Origin: Microstegium vimineum
Taxonomy: Eukaryota; Streptophyta; Magnoliopsida; Poales; Poaceae
Length of the DNA stretch: 64,000 nt
Reading direction: 5' to 3'
NCBI GenBank assembly: GCA_022036555.1
Contig: CM039120.1
Coordinates: 28,270,991 to 28,334,990 of the forward strand
Made by a program: the position numbers and the translations under genes. Positions within the stretch are counted from its first letter, which is position 1. Each line of letters opens with the position of its first letter. This document shows positions 1-11,114 of this stretch, piece by piece. A model generated the notes under the pieces. The model ran no database searches, was not told the origin of the DNA, and worked only from the letters and a program-made list of their open reading frames with translations.

Positions 1-478
1 CTTGCTATGGTCCGGAGCTTAGGCTAAAGTCGTCCGACGCTCACAAGAAGAAAACTGTTCCTCGCAAAAATGGATTTCTCTCCACCAAATCTTCCCAAAA
101 CTCAACCAAACTTTGTAGGCATGATCCTAGTGCAGTTGGGGAGCTATCTCGAAGAAATCATCACTCAATTTGGAGAGAATAAAAGGGAACACTCGGATTT
201 GGGGGAGAAGAGAGCAAAACGAAGAACGCCACAAAGAATTCGCCCGATCTACGCACACGTGAGGTTTGAGGAGAATTCCTTCAGTGCAAAGATGCTCCTC
301 ACGATTACGAACAACTTGGTTCGAACGGATTTTACAAAGCTACTCCGAACAAAGAGAAATCATCTTAGGAAAAAGAGAGCAAAAGAAAAATGCGAAGAAC
401 ACAAGCAACCGGGGAGACTCGATCAAGAAACTAACCGTGCCATGGCACTCGGAGAGTCGAGCCTCCGATTCCCACCAA
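1..478 (-). repeat. Copia-A LTR fragment (A3, minus-strand arm)
   Basis: This stretch matches the minus-strand Copia-A LTRs of A2 (about 25005-25495 and 39190-39700) base for base over long runs, including the TCCGGA/GTCCGAC-rich part at its left. It is cut by the window start. At 476-479 (CAAA) it switches to Copia-A LTR sequence in the opposite orientation. Small open frames here are frames within LTR sequence and not genes. Confidence 0.85.
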
Positions 479-1611
479 AACCTAGGCAGAGCTTCCAAGG
501 AAGCGGGGATGGCACGTGGTAGAATCCCGTAGGTTGCGTCGAGGCGACGGCAACTCCTGGCAAAAAGCGGGGCCGTCCATTCAAAACGCGGGAGATATTT
601 TCTGGAGCTTGGACTGCAATGCTTATGCTAGGTAGTTCACTCAATGTATCTAGGGGGGTCTTTGGGAAATAGCCAAAGCTTCTTTGCACCGAAGGATTTC
701 TCCTCAAACCTCATGAGTGCGTAGATCAGGTGATTTGTTCATGGCGTTCTTCGTTTTGCTCTCTTCTCCCCCAAATCCGAGTGTTCTCGTTTATCCTCTC
801 CAAATTGAGCGATGATTTCTTCGGGATAGCTCCCCAACTGCACTAGGATCATGCCTACGATGTTTGGTTGCAGTTGGTGATCATTTGGTTGAGTTTTGGG
901 AAGATTTGGCGGAGTGGAATCAATTTTCGCGGGTTTCAGCTTTTCTGTTCGTGAGCTCCGGACTACCCACCGGACGACTTTCCCCGAGCTCCGGACCATT
1001 GCGTGTGGTTCGGTGGTCTTGACCAGCTAACATGTCAAGCAGCAAAGGGCGTTGGACTACGTGCGTTAGTCCGACGGTGAGCGTCGGACCAAAGTCCGGA
1101 GCTAGGGTGCTTGCTGTGTTGTTTTGCGGAGAGGCTGGAGTAAGCACCGGACTACTTCCAATAGTCCGACGTTGAGCGTCGGACCAGTTGTCTGGAGCAT
1201 CGGCACTCCCTGCATGTTGTCTGTGTGACCGTCGGACTTCCAAAAGTGGCCGTCGGACTAGTTTGGAGGTGCTTTGCTAAGCACCGGACCAAAGGCTCCG
1301 GACCACTTCCATTGGTCCGGAGGTCTTGTCTGAACTTGTCCGGAGCTTCCTGTTGGTTACTGTTTTCGTGCGTTTCTACCTAGGTTCTTGCCTCTTTTCC
1401 CTAGGGGTTGAGAACCTGTGTTTTGGGATTTCCGGTGATTTCCTCTCCACTGCCGGTGAGCTCTCATTTCTCTGTTTTCGTCTGAGCAAAACATCATGAA
1501 ATTTGAGCACCCAGCAACTGGGTTTGGTTTTTGGGAAGAGTGGACCGAACATTTCGAGAGAAATTTGAGGCTCCCATTCACCCCCCACTGGTCGCCGTTC
1601 TCGGTCCTTCA
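479..1611 (+). repeat. Copia-A LTR fragment (A3, plus-strand arm, 3' end of LTR)
   Basis: This is plus-strand Copia-A LTR sequence matching A1 from about 11690 to its end at 13204. It ends in the family terminus GGTCCTTCA at 1611 and no primer-binding site follows, so it is a 3' or solo LTR end. Relative to A1, about 350 bp are missing at 678/679, where the copy jumps from AGCCAAAGC straight to TTCTTTGCACCGAAGG. The flank at 1612 (ACTTC) would be the target duplication, but the left copy lies outside the window. Confidence 0.85.
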
Positions 1612-2938
1612 ACTTCCTTGTTTGTCTTTGCTTTGCATTTAAAAAATAATATAATTTGCATATGAAAATAATAAAAAAGACTTTTTCTCTACTCTCACAT
1701 GTTCCATGAAAATTTAATATCTCCTATGGAAATGATGAATAGTTGCTCTGCTAAATGTTTCGCTAGTACTTAGTTTACAACTTGATACTTCTTTAAGTAT
1801 GGATTACTTGGCTTAAAAGAAAACATCATGAACCTCAAACTTTTGTGGGTTGCAAATGCCGTAACTAAGTCTAAGTTGTTGTGAGACATGATATGGCAAG
1901 ATAAGAGCTGCTATAATATTGTTCTAAGCAAGAATGACTATCGGAGTTTTATTTATTAAAATGATAAAACACTTTTTGTTCCTCAATGGTGAAAATTCCT
2001 ACCAAAGCCATACATGTTCTTTCATGATATAAGCTTTCTACATAAGCTACTTGCTTTGTGTTGAGTTTGGTCAAGTTTTGTGACCCTTGTTGAGAGATTT
2101 ATCATGCTCCCAAGATCAAGATCACATACATGCCACCTATAGTTCATACTCCATGCTCTAAGTAGAAAAAAAACTCTCTCTAGTTTGTTGCTAGTAAATG
2201 AGACATAGACTATGCAAAATTATGAAAAATTCAAGGGCATTTTAAAGTCCCAAATATTATGAGCACTCCAAAGCTCTCTCTTGAATTTTTTTTGAAATGA
2301 ATGAGCATCTTCAAAGCTCATAGAAAAATTAAAAAGATAGCTATGTCTCAAAATAATTTTAGGAAAGAGAGATCTTCCAAATATAGGAGTATTGATCATT
2401 TGCCATGTTTCCACACACTTGCACATCTTGATCTAAGAGTGTGACATTTCTCTCCTAGGATCCGGAATTTGACTTTACAATATATGCAAGGTAAGTTTGC
2501 TACATCTTTGATCCCTACCTATAGCTCCACATAAGCTTTAGATATAGGAAGAAAGAAGGAAAACTTTGATATATGCCTTGGTGAGGAATCATACACCTTA
2601 TGAGCGACTCGAGAGTACCATTTGAGGAACACTAAGTTTTCTTTTACAAAATTCCGCAAAACCTCCGATATGAAACTTGTGAAAGAATGAGAAAACTAGT
2701 GCTCAAGTCAAGTTGTTCTATCTCTCAACCTACCAAGACAAAGGATAAAGCTATAAGCCCCATGAAGGACTAAGTTAATATGGGTGAGACTTTATTGCTA
2801 ATTTTTCCATTCAAAAGAGAAGTATGATTGTTGTAGATTTAGTACTATTGAAATATGAAGCATAGTAGCAACTCCTGATCCATCAAGCTAAGTTTGATTA
2901 TTTGCTCGGGACGAGCAAAGGTTAAGCTTGGAGGATCT
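1612..2938 (+). repeat. Gypsy-G element G1, 3' internal noncoding region
   Basis: AT-rich noncoding sequence collinear, in reverse complement, with the internal region of G2 at about 51170-52150. The best shared blocks run from 1985 to 2560. No protein-coding frame longer than about 70 residues makes sense. The Copia-A fragment A3 abuts it at 1611, so A3 probably inserted into G1 or recombined with it. The region ends in the polypurine tract next to the 3' LTR. Confidence 0.75.
2915..2938 (+). other. polypurine tract of G1
   Basis: A purine-rich stretch containing AAGCTTGGAGGATCT lies immediately before the LTR start TGTTGGCACAAA. The preceding words GACGAGCAAAGGTTAAGCTTGG are typical of the 3' end of Tat/Athila-type gypsy elements, where the tract primes plus-strand DNA synthesis. 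G2 has the equivalent tract at 48845-48862. Confidence 0.7.
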
Positions 2939-4636
2939 TGTTGGCACAAATTATGGTCTACTTTTACATACCTGAAATGATGCCATCAACCTTAGGATCA
3001 AGGATAAACAAACACATCATGAGCATATTTTATCAAATAACTAGTTCCACATGTCCAGGAGTGTTTGAATGTAGGAATGAAGAAATGGAGCAGAGGAGAG
3101 CCAGTTGGGCCCACATAGGGGGTCGACCGACCCCCTATGGGCCCACCAGCTCTCCCCTCTTGCCCATGATCCAAGAGAGGCACTCTAGAGTGAGATCTAA
3201 CCATTGGATCACTCTGTGCTTTCTCTCAACGATTCACATGCATAGCACTTGGATCCATGGGCCAACACCAAGGAGATAAACGTGACAACCATCTCAGAAT
3301 CAACATGCAACATCAATGACAAGTGGGACCAACACCAGGGAGGAAGAAGTGGGCCAGGACACCCCAAGGGGGGGTCCGCCGACCGCCCCCTGGGCCCACC
3401 TGGTCCCCTGACCAGTGGGACCACTCCTAGAGGCCAGAGTAGGGTCCACCTGCTAGAGGGGCAGTGGGCTGCCCGCCTCTATAGGTCGGTTGGGTCCCCC
3501 CAACCGCCATACACCTTGGCACATGGTGGAAATCCACACCATTCACCCCTTGGTCGGTTCCAAGGCAGTTGATCCAAGGGTGGAGGATGGAAGGCCCTGG
3601 ATCGATGACGTGGTGATGGAGTAGCCCCTAATCCACCCCTCTACTATAAATAGAGGGCCATACACCCCTCTCTATACATGGTGAAGAAGCCTACAAGATC
3701 TATTCCTTAGATTGTTCTAGGAGTTAGTCTAGAGTGGGAGTTAGAGTTGAGTCGAGCTGTGCTCGAGATTTCCGGATATTGTCTTCGGGGAAGTCTGGTA
3801 TAGTTCTTGTATCTTTCTTTCTTTGTAAGACTTTACCTTATTCAATATATTTATCTTTTCTCTCTACTTTACTTAGTATTTACTTTGAGCATTTCTATAC
3901 TTGATATAGTCTTGCTATATGCTTTTGCTCTTTAATAGCCTTTACATTCATAGTCTGTGATCCTTGTGACCTTTCTCGTATGCGATCATTGCCTGTCATA
4001 AGGTACTTTGATTATTGATCGTAGTCAAAGTAGTAAGTTGTGTGTAAGCGTGGTGCTTATACGCCATCTTATCCTTGGTTATCGCTTGCTACACGGATTG
4101 TTTGTGGTAGCTAGCAAGAGGTGACAACTTTGTCTAGTCGGTGTATTCCACCACGTGTTTATAGGCAAGTTCTTAAAAGCTAAGGCCCCCGTAAGAAGAG
4201 GGCGCGGTCCGGTAGGAGTTTTGTCCTCCTACTGATCTATCCCCTCGCCTAGCATACTTGTATTGAGGAGACAAACTATAGTGTTTATACTAGTTAATTG
4301 GCTAAGTATATTGAAGTAGAGTGAATTGCTTAGGAGTCCTTATACTCTCTCGTTGTCCTCCCACCTAGCTAATCTATCTAGTCTGTTCTAAGTATCATTT
4401 ACCGTAGCTTCTTCATTCATCATCCCCTTCCTATCACATATATCGTTTACCCTTCTATACTATTTGGTACTAAGTTAAGGTGCTCTCTAGGATCTCTCTC
4501 TGATTATCATTTCTAGCCCAGCTTTCCCTTGGGAAAATATAAATTATGATACCTTGGAATACTCCTAGGTGAAGTGCTACAACGGTATAATCTATGCGCT
4601 TGCAGATTTATCCAATAGTCATAAGAAATACCATCA
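2939..4636 (+). repeat. Gypsy-G 3' LTR (G1)
   Basis: A 1.7-kb LTR runs from TGTTGGCACAAA to AAGAAATACCATCA. It is related to the two G2 LTRs on the opposite strand (47152-48844 and 56999-58685). The shared right end includes the GAATACTCC, AAGTGCTACAACGGTATAATC and CAGATTTATCCAATAGTC blocks. It carries GGTCGACCGACC-type palindromes near 3120 and 3375. The right flank is ACCAC; the other end of the element is lost or outside the window. Confidence 0.85.
3645..3652 (+). promoter_or_regulatory. TATA box in the G1 LTR
   Basis: TATAAATA within CTACTATAAATAGAGGGCC, about 706 bp into the LTR. The same motif occurs at the matching place in both G2 LTRs, so it probably marks the U3/R promoter of the family. 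Confidence 0.7.
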
Positions 4637-5544
4637 ACCACCACTACCGGGGACGGGGCCTGTGTTCTTCGTCCGTGGCATTGTTGGCCACGAGAAGATC
4701 AACTGACAGAACTGATTGTCACTGGCAACCAATCCTCAACTGACTAATCACTACCACTGCTCAAATGCAAACCAACCTCTGACAATTCCCAAGCAATCGA
4801 GAGTGGTGCTGAGTGCCCTGGACTGCCACTTTCGAGGCTTTGCCTCGTTCCTTACTCGCAGGCTTTGCCCTGAGTTCACTGTCACTGCCTCTGTCACACT
4901 GCTACTGACCCTGCTCGATAGATACATAGAGTATGTAACAATGTAAGCATGTAACTAGGGGTGAGAAATTCTATCAGGAAGCATGAATTGGGTAAGAGTG
5001 GAATCGAATCTGCCATCCATACCTCTGACACAGTGACCAAAGAATAGAAAAGGTGAGAATTCCTCAGTCAATTCTTGTCACACAGCGCAACCTAAGCAAA
5101 TAAAGACAAAGCAGAAAGAGTTCAGGACAGAGACAACTGATTTGAAATTTGGAGATTAGTTCAAACCCTAGCTCAGGAAGGAAGACAGAGCAAGGAGGGT
5201 AAGAAGAGCACCTCGGCAGGAGGAATAGATCAGGAGGAAGAGGTGTCCTCGGAGCAGGCAGCACCACGGCGATGACGGCTCTGGCGAGCGGCGGCGTTGA
5301 AACTCCCCTACGTGGCTAGAACCGCACACGTAGAGGGAAGAGAAGACGAGCGGCGCTGGACTGCGGAGGCGGAGAGCTAGGTCACCGGCGACGTGGGGTC
5401 TCCGGCGAGAGCAGTGCGGCAGGAGAAAGGGCGCGGGCGGCGCTGAGCTCTGCGGCAAGGGCTGGAGCGGCGAGGGCAACGACAGAGACACGACGGCGCG
5501 GCGTACGGCAAAGAGTGAAATTGACCTAGGGGAGACGGGGGATT
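4637..5544. other. unassigned region with a GC-rich block
   Basis: No recognisable gene or element. 4637-5150 is mixed-composition sequence after the G1 LTR. 5150-5520 is GC-rich and resembles plant 5'-leader or gypsy-LTR sequence; minus-strand frames of about 100 residues there are low-complexity Ser/Pro/Arg/Leu and show no domain. The boundary with the Copia-C LTR at about 5545 is judged from a change in composition only. Confidence 0.4.
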
Positions 5545-6062
5545 TTCAAAATAATATGCGCCTGTTAAGTCCGCGACGGACGCTCCAAAACCGAGCGACA
5601 GATGCTCCGTCGGAGTGCGACGGACGCTAGGCAGCGTCCGACGACATCGTCCGTTGGGCTTACAGAGAAGGTTTGAAGCGCTTCGACACATTTACCGCGT
5701 CGGACGCTCCGTGACGGATGCTGGAGAGCGTCCATCGCCCCTCAGACAGGCAACCTTTATCTCCGGATAATCGCGACGGACGTTGAGGCATGGAAGGACG
5801 AGCGTCCGTCGGCAGCGTCCGACGCCTTTAAAATAGAGTTTTTCAAATCAGATTTTTGCGTCTTTCTCCCAACCAATTTCCAATCCAAATAAGATCCAAA
5901 TAACACCTGATTGGACTTGATATGAGAACCATCTCTCAAACTCTCCTTTTCAAATATTTTGCCATATGCTTAGACTTAGTTTTAGCTCAAAATATTTGGA
6001 TGGAAACACCAAGGAGACATCATAGTGCCACAAGAGGGGTATAGAAGTGTCTTGAGCTTGGA
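5545..6062 (-). repeat. Copia-C 3' LTR, part (C1)
   Basis: This lies just beyond the C1 polypurine tract on the minus strand, so it is the start of the C1 3' LTR. By comparison with A and B (GGGGGAG-AT-TG), the LTR edge falls near 6062, though the expected TG reads TC. From 5560 to 5830 it holds at least eight copies of GCGTCCGTCG/GCGTCCGACG-like words in both directions. Its left end is not resolved and the other LTR was not found. Confidence 0.55.
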
Positions 6063-6063
6063 A

Positions 6064-6076
6064 TGCTCCCCCTAAG
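6064..6076 (-). other. polypurine tract of C1
   Basis: On the minus strand this reads CTTAGGGGGAGCA. It lies about 225 bp downstream of the C1 RNase H stop, the expected place for the plus-strand primer of a copia element. 6077-6300, between it and pol, is a short noncoding 3' region with nothing else visible. Confidence 0.65.
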
Positions 6077-6300
6077 TGGACGAACCCAGCGAATGCTCAA
6101 GCTTAACCGAAAATAAACGACAAGCAACACATGCACATGCTATGCAATACATGAATTTGAATCTAGGTTGCTTGTAAGTTTAAACCACAGTTAGACTTCT
6201 TCACACGTTTTAAGGGCGGTTATTCTAACCGCGTTAGCCAAACCTATTGCATTACAAGATTGACATGTTATATTACAAATGATGCATGGTTCACACAATC

Positions 6301-7794
6301 TCATTTTTTAGTGAAGTTAGACTGATCAAGCACATTTAACTCGATTCTGAACCTACAAAAGGATGCTTCATCGAGTGGTTTTGTGAAGATATCCGCCAAT
6401 TGCTCTTCGCTCTTAACTCCAACTAGTGTGATGTCTTTCCTAGCCACATGATCTCTAAGAAAGTGATGGCGAATATCTATGTGCTTGGTGCGAGAGTGTT
6501 GAACCGGGTTATTAGCAAGCTTTACAGTGCTTTCATTATCACCCAAGAGTAGAACATCTTTTAAAAACACGTCGTAATCAAGAAGTGTTTGGGTCATGTA
6601 TTCCGCCTCGGCGGTAGACAATGCCACACTGTTTTGCTTCTTGGAGGTCCAAGAGACAAGTGATTTTCCTAGCAAATGGCAACCACCGGAGGTACTCTTC
6701 CTATCAACTTTACACCCGGCAGAATCTGAATCGGAATAGCCAACAAGTAGGAAGGGATCTCCTTTGGGATACCAAAGGCCAATGCTAGGGGTGTGCCTTA
6801 TGTACCTAAGGATTCTTTTAATCGCACATAGATGCGACTCCTCAGGGTTTGCTTGAAACCTAGCACACATACACACACTAAACATGATATCCGACCTAGA
6901 AGCGGTGAGGTAAAGTAAACTACCGATCATCGACCGATAAATAGTTTGGTCGAGCGGTTTACCTCCCTCATCGAGATCGAGATGCCCATTAGTAGGCATG
7001 GGGGTCTTGATGGGCTTACAATCCTCCATCTTGAATTTCTTGAGCACATCATGAGTGTACTTCTCTTGAGATACGAAGGTGCCCTCCCTCAATTGCTTCA
7101 CTTGGAAGCCAAGGAAGAAGGTTAACTTGCCAATCATTGACATCTCGAACTCCTTGGACATCAATGCACCAAATTCCTTGCTATGATCTTGGTTTGTTGA
7201 CCCAAATATAATGTCATCGACATATACTTGACAAACAAAGATCTCTCCATCTAGAACCTTGGTGAAGAGTGTGGTATCCACTTTCCCGATCTTGAAGCCC
7301 TTCTTGACTAGGAAATCCGTTAGCCTCTCATACCAAGCTCTTGGAGCTTGCTTCAATCCCTAGAGTGCCTTGGACAACATATACACATGATTAGGACAAG
7401 TTGGGTCTTCAAACCTGGGAGGTTGTGAGACAAAGAGAAGTTCATTAATGAAACCATTTAAGAAGGCGCTCTTCACATCCATTTGAAAGAGTTTCATTTT
7501 GTGATGTGAAGCATACGCCAAAAGGATACGAATGACTTCTAGTCTTGCAACTGGTGCAAAAGTCTCCCCAAAATCCAAGCCTTCAACTTGGGAGAACCCC
7601 TTTGCCACCAATCTTTCCTTTTTCCTCACAACCACGCCTTGATCATCTTGTTTGTTCTGAAACACCCACTTGGTGCCAATGATTCTTGCTCCTGTGGGCT
7701 TCTCCACTAGTGTCCACACTTTGTTCTGGGTGAAGTTGTTCGACTCTTCATGCATGACATTCACCCAATCCGGATCCGCAAGTGCTTCCTCCAC
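6301..7794 (-). pseudogene. C1 reverse transcriptase and RNase H (copia pol, broken)
   Basis: The copia reverse transcriptase reads from DPDWVNVMHEE through KWVFQNKQD, FAPVARLEVIRILLA and MDVKSAFLNG, the YVDDIIFGSTN catalytic box and FLGFQVKQL. Copia RNase H follows (YSDSDSAGCKVDRKSTSG, SVALSTAEAEYM, TKHIDIRHHFLRDH, LADIFTKPLDE) and ends near LDQSNFTKK. A TAG at 7357-7359 replaces Tyr in KALYGLKQAPRAW. About ten residues are missing after STAEAEYM, in frame. The closest relative in the window is B1 pol, so C1 belongs to the SIRE/Maximus-like clade. In life this enzyme would copy element RNA into DNA inside the virus-like particle. Confidence 0.9.
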
Positions 7795-8498
7795 ACTAGT
7801 AGGCTCAACAACGGAAACAAAGGAGTGATGTTCAACATAAGAAGCAAGTCTAGATCGAGTTGTTTCCCCCTTGATGGACTCCCTATTATGAGTTCTTGTG
7901 GATGAGCTTGAAGTATAAGTGTGGATCTTCTTGTAATCTCTTGAGGAGGGGGATGTGGCGCTTCAACATTTTGAGTTTCCGCCTCGGCTTGATCTTGAGG
8001 GATGAAGGTATCTTCATGTGCTTCCCTCACTTGATCTTCATCGACTTGAGGCGTGTGGGATGGAGAAGGCTCTTGATTTGCACCATCTTCTCCTTCTTCC
8101 ACCTCTTGTGGGTTGATAGCACCAACGGGCATATTCTTCATTGCCTCCCTCAAGGGTTCATCACCTAAATCATCAAGATTCTCAAGCGCTCCTTGGGAGC
8201 CATTAGTTTCATCAAACTCCAAGTCATACGTTTCTTCAACTAAGCCGGTGGCTTTGTTAAATACACCGTATACCTTGGATTTAAGCGAATAACCAACAAG
8301 GAAACCAATGTCACAACGCCTTTGAAACTTCCCCAAGTGTTGGCGCTTCTTGTAGATGTAGAATTTGCATCCAAACACCTGGAAGAATGAGATATCTGGT
8401 TTCTTCCCATTCACAAGCTCATAGGGGGTCTTCTTGAGAAGCCTTTGTACAAATAGCCGGTTGGCCGCATAGCATGCGGTGTTGATTACTCGGCCCAA
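7795..8498 (-). pseudogene. C1 integrase C-terminal part and linker to reverse transcriptase
   Basis: The frame reads NTACYAANRLFVQRLLKKTPYELVNGKKP, then VFGCKFYIYKKR, then FLVGYSLKSKVYGVFN and LEFDETNGS. These are the conserved blocks of the copia integrase tail. An acidic, Pro/Gln/Glu-rich linker follows and the frame is lost near 7900, before the reverse transcriptase. The linker is the normal variable segment between the two enzymes in SIRE-like elements. Confidence 0.85.
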
Positions 8499-9105
8499 AA
8501 CTTCTCGGGTGTGTTGTACTCATCAAGCATGGATCTAGCCAGTGTGATTAGAGTCCGGTTCTTCCTCTCAACTACACCATTTTGTTGTGGAGTATATGTG
8601 GCGAACACTTCATGCTTGATGCCAACTTTATCACAATAGTCTTCAATCTTGGTGTTCACAAACTCGATCCCATTGTCACTTCTTATCTTCTTGATCTTCA
8701 CATCAAACTCATTTTAGGCTCTAGTTGCAAACTTCTTGAATATGCCTTGTGTCTCACTCTTGTCTTGAAGAAAGAACACCCAAGTGTATCTAGAGTAATC
8801 ATCAACTACCACCAAGAAAAAGAGATTTCCTCCAAGGCTAGCATAGGTGGTAGGTCCAAATAGATCCATGTGGAGTAGCTCTAGAGCTCTTGAGGTAGAC
8901 ATGAAAGATTTGGTTGGATGAGTGTTTGCCACTTGCTTGCCAGCTTGAAATGCACTACAAAGTTTGTCCTTCTCAAACACCACATCTTAACCCCTCTAAC
9001 CAATTCCTTCTTGACAAGCTTCTTCAAAGTTGACATTCCCACATGAGCCAATCTTCTATGCCATATCCAACCCAAAGAACTCTTGGAGAATAGGCATGTT
9101 TGCAA
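8486..9105 (-). pseudogene. C1 integrase zinc-binding and catalytic core (broken)
   Basis: In order: the GAG-pre-integrase zinc motif (WHRRLAHVGM and, after a frameshift at about 8985, KLCSAFQAGK, where the expected CXXC pair reads CSAF), then the core with LLHMDLFGPT, a stop near 8714, then IRSDNGIEF and QQNGVVERKNRTL. The last three carry the D, D and E catalytic residues. The enzyme would insert the DNA copy into the chromosome. One frameshift and one stop make it nonfunctional. Confidence 0.88.
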
Positions 9106-9181
9106 ACTAGCTTCATTTAGGTGAAATCCACTAAGTAGAGGTTGTTGTGCTGGAAGCCTTTGAATATCAATGACTTGTCAT

Positions 9182-9566
9182 CTATCTTGGACACAACCAC
9201 CTCATTGGGAGTGAAGATACATTGGAACCAAGATCATACAATTGACAGACTGAAAGCAAGATGAAGCTTAGAGATTGCACTAGCAAGACATTGGATATTG
9301 ATTGATCATTTGAGATAGCCACTTTGCCAAGTCCTTGTACTTTGCCTTTTGAATTGTCCCCAAAGGTAACCTTGTCTTGCCCTTCACAATCTTCATCAAG
9401 TGTAGTGAACATCCGGGGGTCACCGGCCATATGTTGAGTGCAACCACTATCAATCACCCAATGACTTCCACCGGTCTTGTAGTGCACCTACACACAAGCA
9501 ACTTGGAGTTAAGATTGTTGTTTGGGAACCCACACTTGGCGAGGTCCCATAGCCTTGTCAACCAAC
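9182..9566 (-). pseudogene. C1 gag end and aspartic protease
   Basis: GGSHWVIDSGCTQHM is the copia protease active site (DSG). It is followed by KVTFGDNSKGKVQGLGKV and SISNVLLVQSLSFILLSV, with the frame lost toward 9182. The gag tail MGPRQVWVPK lies at about 9488-9566 and continues at 61256 (VLWVSKELV), because B1 inserted between the two. The target duplication CCAAC (9562-9566) marks the break. The protease would mature the Gag-Pol polyprotein. Confidence 0.85.
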
Positions 9567-11114
9567 TAAGAGTCTCCCATGTGTTTTGGTTTTGGGTAAT
9601 TGATGAAACCCACTTGAGGTACTAACCTTGGATCTCTAAGTGTGAATCAAGAGATAGGTTGGTAAATGCCATGAGATGGAGCAAGGTGGATCAAGTGAGG
9701 ATGGCACAAGCTCTAGCATGGTAAAGGAGATGGAAAGGAAAATGGTGTCAAGGAAAAGGTGATATAGAACCCATTTTTGGTTTGGTGATCAAGACATCAT
9801 AGAGGATGTGATCACATTTAGGATAGATAGCCATACTATCAAGGAGGGAGCTCTTGCTAATGATTATGTTTATCATGTGCCACTAGGTTCATATGCATTG
9901 CATTAAAATCAATTGAACCAAGTGAAACAACCAACTAATTCCAAGTAAAATATGAACTAAAAGCTAACGCACGTGCACAAGTGTTGAGATCACTTAGTGT
10001 TAGCCCTTGGATGCTTGGAGAAGTTGGAGAAGTGTTTGAGCTGAGGAAAGAGCTCTGGACTGAGGTCTGGACGCTAGGGTGTGGTTGAGTCTGGACCATC
10101 GGTGATGGGTCCGGAGGCATACCCTAGACTTGGCTGGCTGTGAGCAGTGCTCCAGACACTGTTGGCAGTCTGGGCGCAAAGCTCTGGACAGAGGGTCCAG
10201 AGTCTTGCACTCTCTGTTGTTTGTGGTGGAGGTGATTCGGACATTGGTGATGGTCTCGGAGGTGCTGCATGCTCTCGGGTGCGCTCGGGAGGCCCTGGAA
10301 ATATTTCCGGACGGTGGTCCGGACCCTGTGAACAGTAGTGACCGGAGGCACGTGGAAGGCTGAGGCGAAGGCGTGAAATGTCCGTTTGAATCGGGAGGGG
10401 CACCAGACGCATGGCTGTTAGTCCGGACAATGCATTGCGCGCGTCCGGAGCCAGCGACCGGAGGCTCACTCATAGCCGTTGGCTCTCGGCTGTTGATGGG
10501 TTTGGGCGCGGCTGACGGTCCGGACCCTCTATGAAAGTTGCATCCGGAGTGGATGCGGAGGCTCTGTTTTGAAGGGAAATCGGCTAGTGTTTGAGTGTGG
10601 GCTATATAAGGTGATATGGCCGGCCCTTGGGGTAATCTCTTGCACATTTTCATCACTCACACACTAGTGCTCATTTGTGAGAGCCTCACCACTCATCTCA
10701 TTGATACATTGACCATTTCATGAGAGATTGAGTGAACCAAGTGCATTGCTTCCTCGAATTACATACTAGTGGCACTTGGTGATCATCGTCATCGCGGAGC
10801 TCTTGTTATTCTTGGAGGTTGCCACCTCCTAGAAGGCTTGGTGTGACGAGGATCTTTGAGCAGAGGAAGGTGATTGTATCCAGCTCCGATCGGTGGATTG
10901 TGAGGGGTTCTTGAACCTACCCCGCGGGAGTTCACGAAAGGTATCTCTAGTGGATTGCTCGTAGCTTGGGGATCCCCATCTGGTGTTGGTTGTGCAGCAC
11001 CCGGTGACGGGTTTGGCTTGGATTGCCAATTAGCGTGTGAACCTCCAAGTAGGTGTATCGCTACAACGGGGACTAGCTTGTTGGCAAACAAGTGAACCAT
11101 GGAGAAAAATCTTG
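9567..11114 (+). repeat. B1 5' LTR, first part
   Basis: Nearly collinear with 59273-60890 of the 3' LTR. It contains GTCCGGA-type words between about 10040 and 10540 and a clear TATA box. It is interrupted after AAAAATCTTG at 11114 by A1; the rest of the LTR continues at 40906. The starting TG has mutated to TA. Confidence 0.92.
10603..10610 (+). promoter_or_regulatory. TATA box in the B1 5' LTR
   Basis: TATATAAG within GTGTGGGCTATATAAGGTGA, about 1.04 kb into the LTR. It is conserved at 60372-60379 in the 3' LTR, as expected for the element's transcription start region. A1 now separates this promoter from B1 gag-pol. Confidence 0.75.
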
